Of a stretch of 64,000 nt of DNA, positions 1-9,281 are shown in pieces. Numbering within the stretch: the first letter of the stretch is position 1; the number at the start of each line of letters is the position of its first letter. The DNA is from Kalmusia sp. IMI 367209 (Eukaryota; Ascomycota; Dothideomycetes; Pleosporales; Didymosphaeriaceae), in contig JAPEUQ010000012.1 of assembly GCA_027946365.1 (NCBI GenBank), positions 806,001 to 870,000 on the forward strand, in the 5' to 3' direction. The notes under the pieces are model-generated. The model did no database searches. It was not told the origin of the DNA and worked only from the letters and a program-made list of their open reading frames with translations. The translations under genes were made by a program, and so were the position numbers.

Positions 1-883
1 GCGATACGCGTTTCTTAAATAAAATGCCGTTTTTCTTGATCATGATGGTGTATGTACCGTTATCTTCATCACCCCATCGCCACGACAGAGCCTCGTATGA
101 GATTTCTTTTCCGAGCCTGGCGCCCTTCAATACTTCTTCCAATTTCACAGCGTTGAGGACTTCTTCGGACTTGATGTGCTTCAGTTCATCGCGCTCTTTG
201 GCTCTGAGGATCTCCTCAAGCTTCGCTATATTGACAATATCTTGAAGTGTTCTAGTCTCTAGAACATTTCTGAGCGCAGAACTATCCAAAATATCGTCGA
301 GATGAGGGTTAGTTGCAGTATGGCCGGTGGCACTAGTGTTGTTCAAAACATCTCCGAGCTTAGCGTTATTCGGAATATTCACGAGCCCAACAGTCTCTAG
401 GTACGAATCGATTTCTTTACGAAGCGCAATATCTGCAGGCGTTGGGTCCTGCTGATTGCCTTCGAGCGGTGGGTTCTCAGCGTTGTTCTCGGGTCTTGGA
501 TTGTTGCGAGGCCCTGCCAATCTCGCTTTACTGAGGAGATCGTCAGAAATATTTAAGAGTGTGTCCATAAGGCTAGCTTTATTTAAGATGGCCCTCAGCC
601 TTGTGATGGTAGGACCATCGTCTCCAATATGTCTCAATTTGCCATCGCCATCGAATTCGGCCTGAAACATCTCGCAGTCAATCTGTGGATTTTCAAGGAC
701 CCCCGGGGAGAGTCGGAGTAGTCTGATGCGATTTCTGTCTGTCGGGAGGTCCGTATATTCGTACTCTTTAATGCCTGTAGACGCTTCAAACTCAAGAAGT
801 GCTGAACGCGCCTGTCTCTTCCTTTGCTTCTCATCATCATTGCCTAGGCTGCTAGAGCCACGTTTCTGGCGCGCGGTATTCAT
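1..883 (-). CDS. HET-domain (heterokaryon incompatibility) protein, 3' part outside the window
   Basis: Open for 294 codons from the ATG at 883 to the window edge without a stop, so the C-terminus is missing. HET proteins act in allorecognition and regulated cell death after hyphal fusion. A basic N-terminus (residues 2-26, rich in K/R) is followed by an 'IRLLRLSPG' block at about residue 53 and 'IDCEMF' at about 68, the usual lead-in of a HET domain. The diagnostic 'YEALSWRWGD' block appears only at residue 263. In the family these two blocks normally lie within a few tens of residues, so about 190 residues are inserted here. The insertion has a Pro/Asn-rich part (about 120-150) and short leucine-rich repeats of the type LxxILxxxxL (about 195-258). 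No intron is needed. Family assignment is good; the partner and specificity are unknown. Confidence 0.8.
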   Translation of the reverse strand, partial: MNTARQKRGSSSLGNDDEKQRKRQARSALLEFEASTGIKEYEYTDLPTDRNRIRLLRLSPGVLENPQIDCEMFQAEFDGDGKLRHIGDDGPTITRLRAILNKASLMDTLLNISDDLLSKARLAGPRNNPRPENNAENPPLEGNQQDPTPADIALRKEIDSYLETVGLVNIPNNAKLGDVLNNTSATGHTATNPHLDDILDSSALRNVLETRTLQDIVNIAKLEEILRAKERDELKHIKSEEVLNAVKLEEVLKGARLGKEISYEALSWRWGDEDNGTYTIMIKKNGILFKKRVS

Positions 884-2092
884 ACTAGAAACGAGACTAG
901 TACTAGGCTGGGACGATGGTATGGTAACAAACTGGGCACAGGTTGACTCTGTAATGTGTACCGCAGGAGCAAATGTACAGAAAATTCCCCACAGGCGCCT
1001 GTGAAATTAGGTGAGCCGGGGAAAGCGTCAAACGATGTTGGACAATCCAGCACCAAGGCGAGCGAGAACAATAGCATTGTTATAAATACCTACATACTCG
1101 CGACTCTGTTCGAGACCCACCTGAGACCTGCACTTGAGTAGGTATGTTGACGAAGCCACATTAGGATACCACAGACGACGTATAACGCCATCGGGCGATA
1201 TGGCCAATCAGTTCACTGGGTTATGCGCCGATCTGAAGAAGCAATATGCAAGCTGAAGTCGATCTTCCGTTCCAGGACGGAGGCTTGCGTTATGCAGGGT
1301 TTTACGCGAGGCTGAGGTTTAGCCTTGCTGCAATGTCGAGATTGTCATGCGAACTCCTGGGGGTCCTGAACGTTTGTGACGACTCAAGCTTCGCATAGTC
1401 CCCGAGGCGACTCGTTAAATTATACCTATTCGGTGAGGATTGGGAGTTCAGCTGCAAGGATGCGACAGAGCATTGAAGGCTAAGTTCCAGCCTCGCCACA
1501 ATTGTATTTGAAGTCGATAGGCGTATGACGATAGTACGTGCGTGTGGTTTCAGCCTCTTCATTTCTAACAGAACGATTATCCTGCTTTGCTTCGAAAAAT
1601 TAGGTCAGTGAGCGCTGGCATTGACTTCATCACAGGAAGTATGTTTTAAGTCGAAATCGACACCAATTACTAAGCGAGTGTTCAGTCATTGCATTTTGAC
1701 TCCTCCAAATTCGAAAATGAGAATAAAAGCGGACGATGTGGTACGAAGTGTAGAGAAACTTAAACAGTTTAACGAGTGTCATGGGAAAGAGCTAGCGCTA
1801 GATTTTTCAGTAAGCTTAAAATAGAACGCTTCATTCACATCACCAAATAAATTCACGACGGGAAGTAATGTATGTAAGCGTGAAATGACCTTGCTACCAA
1901 TTAATCATTAAAAGGGCTATAGCTAAGCTAAGCTACCATTTCATTAATGACGACCATTCAATGTCATCCCCAGAATTGTCATTGAACCGCAACAGCCCCT
2001 GAAACGTATCGTACTCCGAGTCCCTCATCATAAACTTAGACCTTACCTCAAACGTGACGACATCCAGCCAGCGAAGGTATGAAAAGACGGCT
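884..2092. other. Intergenic, no gene recognised
   Basis: This is the upstream region of the HET-domain gene plus the downstream flank of the small GPI protein. Short open frames at 1302-1562 (minus) and 1621-1824 (plus) show no recognisable motif and no partner exon. I see no RNA gene or repeat. Confidence 0.5.
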
Positions 2093-2694
2093 CTAGACAA
2101 GGGCTGCGATGGCTGCGTTGATGGCAATACCAGCTGCAATGAAGGATCCCATGCCAGAAAAAGCGGTTGGAAGAGGCGCGGCATTGGACGGTGATGGAGG
2201 CCCGCCAGGGTATGATGGAGCGGTGGGAGGCTCAGAGGACGACGGAGCCGCAGACGATGGTGTTGGAGTCTCGGTCTGGCCCGTGGTTGGGTTGGCACTC
2301 CCTGGAGGAGATCCCGAGGACGCAGATAGAGCTGAAGAAATAGAGCCAGATGGACCTGGAGCCGGTGCTGGTGCAGATGAACCTGGCGGAACCGGAGAAG
2401 AGTAGCTTGGGATCGGGGCCGTAGACAACCAAGAAGTCTCACCTGGCGGAGGAGCTGCTGGCGTCGTCGGACTAAGCTGGCTGCCGCACTCGGTGATGGT
2501 GATGGTGGTCGTGATTGGCGCGGCGGTTAAGCAGACATCTGGCGAGTCAGTATTTCACTCATCGCAAAGAAGCCATGGGCGAAGGTACTTGGACCATGCT
2601 CATTGAATTGACTGTCGATACCTTGAACCGCACCGGTAGCGACGACAGCGCCAGCGATTGCAGTAGCGACAACAACAAATTTGAAGCCGAGCAT
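2093..2694 (-). CDS. Small Ser/Pro-rich GPI-anchored cell-surface protein
   Basis: Two exons, 2589-2694 and 2093-2538. The 50-bp intron 2539-2588 (GTACCT...CTGACTCGCCAG) removes an in-frame stop and joins phase 1. The product is 183 aa. Residues 1-19 are a hydrophobic signal peptide. After the splice junction comes 'VCLTAAPITTTITITEC', a Thr-rich beta-type module with two cysteines. A Pro/Ser/Gly-rich linker follows (about 55-160), a likely O-glycosylated stalk, and then a hydrophobic Ala/Ile tail 'SFIAAGIAINAAIAALV' preceded by small residues, as expected of a GPI attachment signal. No enzyme domain is visible, so a wall or surface structural role is inferred. It is divergently oriented to the larger wall-protein gene at 3477, which has a similar Thr-rich cysteine module. 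Confidence 0.75.
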
Positions 2695-3476
2695 ATTGAA
2701 ATTGGAAAGCTGTTTGTGATTGAGATGAAGAGATGCTGAGTTGAATGTATGCGCTAGCGAAATGTTTCGCTGAGATGCAGCCTGGAGTAGTGTGGTGGAG
2801 TGGGGGGAAGGGCAACAGTGAGGTGGGAGGTAGTTATAAAGGACGATGGCGGCAGCTGCGGCGCTCGGATCACGCTTGCTGATCCCAAAAAGGATAGAGA
2901 AATGACGACAAGCTGCTCGAGTGAAATCGTAAGAGTGCCTGAGGGGTACGAGTTCGTTTGTCGACGGGAGCCGGGGCGCCTAAGGCCCAATCGAATCATC
3001 ATGCACCCGTCTTTTGCCGCTACCCAGTATGCGTAGGATCAAAACTTTTCAGATTGCTCGGGTGTGCTTCATACGATCTGTGGCAGCCTAACTCTTGATG
3101 AATTTCCAGAGTTTCGGCCTTGGCTGATCCGCCAAGCAGTGAAGGAGCATGCACGTGAGGTCCCATCTGAAAGCTATTGCGCCACTGGCGTCATGGCTAG
3201 CTCAGAGCAATCAGTGCCTCATTTCCGGGACAGAGAACGCGGCCTGCCTATACCGTGATGGAGTGGCAACGCGCCTTCCAGCCCGGCATTGAGATAGCCT
3301 TGGCACCACCTGCCTCCCCAAGACCGAATGCGCAGCTCATTATCGTCTCTTCCTCATCCAACTACCTACACTCGTTCTCGCATGCTCTTTTCCTGCGGCC
3401 GGCCTCCAGCTAGTTGCTTTCACCTCATCGTCCACTACACTCCTTTGGCCTTTCACCCATCGCCAGCTCTCCTATC
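2695..3476. promoter_or_regulatory. Shared divergent promoter region of two cell-surface genes
   Basis: The two divergent start codons (2694 minus, 3477 plus) are 782 bp apart. A pyrimidine-rich stretch just before 3477 (about 3340-3475, many CTC/TTC) resembles a fungal core promoter or 5' leader. No defined factor site is claimed. Confidence 0.4.
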
Positions 3477-5218
3477 ATGAGGGTTTTTAAGCTTGCTGCG
3501 CTCGTCGGTGGCGGCCTCTGTGTTGTTGTGTCTTCAAATGGTAAGCTCCAATCTCCCGCATCTCCTCAGAGAGCATAACAAGCTTGAATGCACACAAGAT
3601 GTCCTTCGCTGATTTTTGACTCCAAGAACTTGTGCTCCCTGAGGACGCTCCCGCCTTCCTAGTCGGTGCCAATGTTTACTCAACCACGACTCTGTACACC
3701 ACTTCTTACTTCACCGTCACCGAATGCGCCTCGGGCGTCTCCGATTGCCCGACAAATGCTGTGACAGTGGTCACGTCGGTTGCCATCGCTTTGACTACGA
3801 CGACTGTATGCCTGGTGACGACCACCCCAGACCAGCCTTCCGCAACAGACCTGCCCTCAGTCTCCACTACATCGATCTGGACCTCTGGCATACCAATTGT
3901 CACGCCCTCAGCTCCAGCTGTGCCTCCATCGATCTCGATCACGACAAATTTCAATACGTCCGGTTCGGGCATAGTTCCATACCCAGGGGTGCCTTCTACT
4001 TCGAGTCCCGAACTTTCAGCCATTTTCAGTTCTGGGGTCCCAATAGGCCCAGGTCCTGTTGTCCCGTCTGTAACGTTTCCCAGCGCTCCATCTGCCTCGC
4101 ACTTTCCGATGATATCCGGTCCCATACCGAATTCGAACGTGCCTTTGCCTCCAATATCTGGCAATCCTTCTTTGCCGAGCTCCGGTAAGCCATCTGTTAC
4201 CAGCTCCAATGGAGAAACCGTTTCTAACTCTGTCTTTTCGTCAGCTTCGTATCCCAGCGTGTCTCTGTTCATATCAGGTTCTGTTGTATTGTCAGCTTCG
4301 TACCCAGGTATATTGCCATCTGTCCCACTCTCTGGCATCCCTCCGGCTCCAAGCTCCGGTATAACGTCATTTCCAGTGTCCGGCAATGTACCTACATCAG
4401 ACACAGGTACAGCACCAACCCCAAATGCATCGAGCCCAGGCGAATCACTAGGTCCCAGCTCTGGTATCTCTCTCGTGCCGACTTCTGGAATTCCATCAGG
4501 TCCGAGCAACGGGATTCCGTCCACTACAAACTCAGGTGTCCCAGGCCCTTCACCGTCAGCCTCAGCGTCCAGCTTCGCGTCAAGCAGCAATAGTAACACA
4601 GAGGGAACTAGAACGTCATTTAGATCATCTCCCGCTGAGACTCCGTATAACCCCTGGCCAACATCGGCAGGTACCACCTCTGGGCCTGAAGAGTCAGGCA
4701 CGGAGGGCACCAAATTCTCCTCGGCTACGTCAGCACCAGCACAATCCAATCCAGCCCAGACCACTGGCAGCCTGTCTACTCTGACCGAGTTCTCGAGTTA
4801 TCCAGCTCCAATTCCACCGGCAACACCGAGTAATCCCGGCTCTTCAGCTACTGAAGGCACCACCACGACGCAGATTACGAATATCATCACCTTCCCACTC
4901 ACGACGGTAGTGACAATGCCGACAAGCAGTCGTAACTACTCTACAGAGACTGCGGGTCTGCCTACGAGCCACGGTACTGGTGTCTCTGGATATCTCCCAA
5001 CAGGGACCGGGTAAGTGGCTCTCCTCTTCCGTGTAAGCAATACAGTAGCTAACAGCCTGAGTAGCTGGTGGCCAAGTGTAATCAACAATGGCACTGTCAA
5101 TCCACCAACCCCGACTGCGCCGATTCCGATCAACAATGAGGGCCAGCAGGCGTTGGGATCAGGAAAGAGCTCTATCGTAGCTATCGTCGTTGCGCTTGCA
5201 TTTGCTCATTTCGCTTGA
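3477..5218 (+). CDS. Large Ser/Thr/Pro-rich GPI-anchored cell-wall protein with degenerate SGIP repeats
   Basis: Three exons: 3477-3540, 3627-5010 and 5065-5218. Introns are 3541-3626 (GTAAGC...CCAAG) and 5011-5064 (GTAAGT...GAGTAG, with GCTAAC branch). The product is about 533 aa. Residues 1-20 form a signal peptide ('MRVFKLAALVGGGLCVVVSS'). A Thr-rich module follows with 'YTTSYFTVTEC' and 'ALTTTTVC'. The long middle is low complexity with imperfect repeats of the form S-G-I/N-P-x-x-P-S (for example 'PTSGIPSGPSNGIPS'), probably heavily O-mannosylated. The C-terminus 'SSIVAIVVALAFAHFA' after small residues is a GPI signal. There is no catalytic domain; a structural or adhesive wall role is inferred from composition. 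The antisense frame 3706-4764 is open only because of the biased codon composition. Confidence 0.82.
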
Positions 5219-6811
5219 TTCACTTAGTACAAGTGCCCCTCGGCTCATGTCCGCCGTACGGTAAGGGTTATGGGCGGGCTGTTGAAGTGGTGTCTCAGGT
5301 TTGTGGGCATTCTTGCGATATTATGCTTAGCATTAGCAGGGTCTGCACTAAGCGGCATACTTACACGTGTGTTAATGGAGGTTAACAGTGGATGATATTT
5401 CCTTTGTTATATGACGGATAGGACGTTTCTCGCAACATGCTACTAGTTACAAAGTCGGCCTCAGACAGACAGATGAGCAGATTATATAATGTACCTTTTA
5501 TCAGGGCCGCATGTTTTCGTCTTAAAGATTTGTTTCGTGATCCAAGATCTTAGATCTGGTCAGTGGTTTGTTGAATGGACAATGCTGGGATCTCAATGAT
5601 GGCTCTTTAGATGCGTCTCGCACGGTATTGATATAGCTTATATCGTATTCCACTACTAATCAGACCATGTTGACCCGACGCTGGCCATTTCTACGCATAT
5701 CCTGTCCGCGACATTCATATCGATATATAATGGTCCAGTCGTGTTCTGATTGATAACCACTATTGTCCCTCCAGCCTAACAGAAGCTATTATCTCTATCC
5801 CATCGCTCTACAGAACGATGATGAGATTTATCTCTAATATATGCAACGGCCTGGTCCAGCAGCATCGCCCACCTCAGATTTCGAGTGTGAGTTTGAAGAT
5901 TGGGGACGCGTTCTGGTTTGATACTTTCTTCTTGATGGTCCCGCTGGAAGAGATGCTCAGCGCACGAGCTCGCTTGGTTTGTGTGGGTGGCGTCTTGTTT
6001 CTTTGGCGCTGTCAAAGGTTAGCATGTATTCTATTTTAGGCCTGTAGTAGAACCTGTCAGTTGGGGTGGGGGGCAATGCATACCAAGTCATCATTACTCA
6101 TGATACTTTCGTGACCACATTATTTCCAGGCTTATGTAAAGTATTTCGCTGCTGAACCCTGCGCGTGGAATCCTTCAACTTTTTCTTCATTATCAAACCA
6201 ATGTTCCCAGGGTATTCCAGAATTTCTGCATAGCAGGAACTGATCTACGTCTCTGGTGGTCCATACGAGTAGGCAACAGCCAAGCTAGAACACGAGCTTA
6301 CACTTCCACGGACAGTCAATTACCGCATCTGGATGCTGAATTGTATAAGCCCAACCGCATAACCCGTCTAGGTTTCCTATTGTTAACGGCACATAAGCTC
6401 CTGAATTCAGGGGTTTCAAGACATCCCAAGATACCTCGCAAGATGTCCATATTTCGTGAAATGCATTCAAAATAACGATGATATGGCTGAACCACGGTTG
6501 CACACGGGGCTAGAAGGTAGATCTTTATATTCAAAAGCGTGCAACGCACATGCAATATCTCGCCAGGATCAAGCAAATCCCGCAAAACTCTAATGAGCGC
6601 AGTACCACTCTGCATATGTACTCTTCTCTACAGTCCAACAGAGACGGACCAATCGTCATACACAAACGCCATACGATGAATGCAACATGTACAAGAGGAT
6701 GAACCCGTGCTCCCAATGAACGAATGTGGTAATCTAGACCGCCGACCAAGACTCCAAGCATGCTCACTTCGATACCCAAACCGTGTTCACACAAGTCATA
6801 CTCGCATCTTC
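5219..6811. other. Intergenic, no gene recognised
   Basis: This is the 3' flank of the wall-protein gene and the 3' flank of the Kes1-like gene, so convergent ends. It is AT-richer than the genes. Short frames (5776-6015, 5818-6039, 6316-6615, 6531-6794) carry no recognisable domain. Confidence 0.5.
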
Positions 6812-8579
6812 CTAGAATGCAGCATAATCTTTGTTCGGATCCAGCGCGTACTTATCCTCGTGTAGGCGCTTGAGTGCCTCTTCTCCGTCCGGTGTGAGAT
6901 CCGGTCTACCGATCGGTGTGACGGCGCCGGTGAAGAAACGTGGTTGCCATTCTTTTCCTGTCTCCTTCCGCTCAGCTGCCTTCTTTCGTTGCTTGTCTTC
7001 GATCTCTTGTTTGAGCGTCGTGGCGAGAGAATACTGCTTGTTGACGATAGCATTCGTAACGCCATCCCAAAATTTTCGCGATTCGTTGGGTAGCTGCTCT
7101 TCAAGAGGCGGGACGGTCTTAGGGATAGGAAAGAGAGGGTTGAGGTCAATGAGAAGGATTTTCTCCTGGACATAGTATTAGCAAAAGACCAGAGTGGGTA
7201 GTGTCGCAAATGGGGCATACAGAGGACTTCGCAAAGGGCTGGCTGCCAAGCGTGTAGTACACCTTATCCTGCCAGCTGCCTTCTATCCTCCCTAGAATTT
7301 CCTTGTCTGTCACGTCCTTGACCTTAGTCTTCGTGTCGTTGTTTGGGTCATATTTAAAGATGACACCAATGACTTTGTTCTGCGATCGCCCAAGCCATCC
7401 TTCCTCTTGATACTCCAATATGACCTTTATCTTGGTCTTTGCGCATGTGACGAAGCAAGAGTCGGCGACCGAGACGCTGAGGGATCCTGTTCGTGTCAAC
7501 CATCTGTAAATGTTCCATGTCCAAGTGCAAGGTACCTCTCAGCAAACCACCCAAGTACGCCGCTGGATGTGTCAGCTGGTACTCCTCGTTATCTCGGCTC
7601 TGCAGCGTGATGAATATGCCCAAATTATGCGCTCCGGCAACGACGCGAATATTGGTACCCGTAAATTTGGCACTAAGCTGGTCAAACCCTCGTGCAGAGA
7701 TCCCCTTCTCGGGGCAGTCGATGTAGAAGGCAGAAACTGGAGGGTGGTGGGAGGTTTGCTCGGTGAGGTAGGAGAGCTTCACGCGCTTGTCGCCGGCGAC
7801 GCTGCTGGCGCTACTTGACGGCTTCGAATTGGGTGAGTGCTTGAGCTGTGGCTGCGTATCTTCTACCTCCCATGTACACTACGTGCGTCAGCCGCTTGCC
7901 TCAGTAAGTAAGGCTGGTGCATACCCTGAAGAACTCGCCGAGTGTAGAGTTGTAAGGCTTGCATGGCTTGCCCTTGACATATTTCTGCCCATGTCAGCGC
8001 TGGATTGACCTTGTTATGCCGCCCAACGTACCAAATCCTTTGTGAACCAGAACCGTAGCGTTCCTAACATGCGCCCGAGCGCCTCGTCCGAGTCGCCAAT
8101 ACTGGCACCATTAGCACCAGCCTTGTTGATCAGGTTTGTCTCGCTATGCGAACCTTATGAACGTCTCGGGTCGATCGAGATAGTTCCAGTACTCTGTATC
8201 CAGTCAGACCATGTTCCATACACAGCCTCGCGTTCGCCCATCCGAATGTCTATTTCGTAGGCAAGACATACCCAAATTCGGCGTCGGCTCTAAGAGTTGC
8301 GCGGGGAGAGAAAACCGCACGGCAGCGAGGTCGGAAACGCCGATGAACCTGCCGCGGACCAGTCAGTCTATAGTCCCCTTTATCGCAGCCGCCCTAAAGT
8401 ATGAACCGAAAGACCGGTGGGGTACGCTACCTCCTCAGCACTCCTAGAAAGGTCTTGAGTTTGGAGCTCTCATCTGGCGGCTTCTCGACGGCTGCGTTTG
8501 TGGGTGTGGAGGCCCCAGAGGCCGGGGTAGAGGTAGTGGCCGAGCTCGGGGCGAGCAAGTCTGCGGAGGGCTCCGCCAT
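6812..8579 (-). CDS. KES1: Oxysterol-binding protein, Kes1/Osh4-like
   Basis: Eight exons: 8431-8579, 8272-8348, 8154-8193, 8032-8101, 7925-7984, 7536-7878, 7221-7486, 6812-7165. All phases close to give 452 aa. The OSBP-related domain spans nearly the whole protein. The family fingerprint 'EQTSHHPP' is at residues 172-179. Upstream are the lid/gate-region sequence 'YWNYLDRPETFISIGDSDEAL', and 'LRFWFTKDL' and 'KYVKGKPCKPYNSTLGEFFR', all typical of the short Osh subfamily. The length fits Kes1-type proteins (no PH or ankyrin domain). These proteins exchange sterol for PI4P between ER and Golgi/plasma membrane. Intron 3 (8102-8153) has an unusual GTTCGC donor but a good GCTAAT branch and CCAG acceptor, and restores the conserved reading. 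The C-terminal part (from about 335) is charged and helical. Confidence 0.93.
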
Positions 8580-9281
8580 GGTTGACAGAGGCTGAAAGCC
8601 TGTCTGCGTACAGGCACACGCTATTTAAGGGAATATACAGTGTTGGAAGGCCGGATTTCTCGTAGTGGCGGTGTAGGTGGAGCTGGTGTCGGTGCACTCG
8701 AAAGTGTTCGTGGTCGAGGCCTGCCAAGTGTGGCGCAAAGCTCTGACGTAGGCGTACCGGTATCCTTATCGTCGGCGGGGTATGCGGACAGCACTGGGAA
8801 AACGTTGAATACGCTCACAGCGCCGGAAGGTCGAATAAGTAAAAGCAGCAGAGCGCGGCTATCACAGCTATCTCGATATGTACGTCTTGAAACGCTGCAA
8901 GGATGCATGAGGGCGGTGAAACTTCACCCAATCATTCGAACCACGAATCGTCAGGGCCCTTCCTATTTGCGATCACTACCGAGGGCGCGTAGCACGGGGA
9001 CTGCACACCTGGGCATCGGCCTGCAGACCATGTCATTGTCCACATGTTGTACTACTATACAAATGTCACCATCCGCGTGCGTGCGGCACCATTGCACTAG
9101 AGCCCGTGTGATTACACTCATCACGCCGCCTCCTCGCCGAAACCTTCAGTTGGGCCGAAAGACCTGTCCAAATGAAACCAACGCCGGCCTCAAAGTCGCG
9201 CAAACGCCAGCGTCGAGGTAAACATGCATGCCATTGCCGTCTAGAACGCCGCCCGATGCTTCAATGTTAGAAACGCCTCCA
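8580..9281. other. Intergenic between the Kes1-like start and the palB stop
   Basis: This holds the promoter side of the Kes1-like gene and the palB 3' end. A 193-codon plus-strand open frame (8640-9221) has no motif, is basic/Ser-rich and is not supported as a gene. Confidence 0.4.

Noticed and set aside
1302..1562. 86-codon minus-strand open frame upstream of the HET-domain gene
   Set aside because: No motif and no start context or exon partner. Probably chance.
3706..4764. 352-codon minus-strand open frame opposite the large wall-protein gene
   Set aside because: Acidic Gly/Glu/Pro repeat composition mirrors the Ser/Thr/Pro codons of the sense gene. It has no motif, and the sense gene has signal peptide, introns and GPI tail.
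8640..9221. 193-codon plus-strand open frame between the Kes1-like gene and palB
   Set aside because: Basic, Ser/Arg-rich, no domain, no partner exon, overlaps the promoter of the Kes1-like gene.
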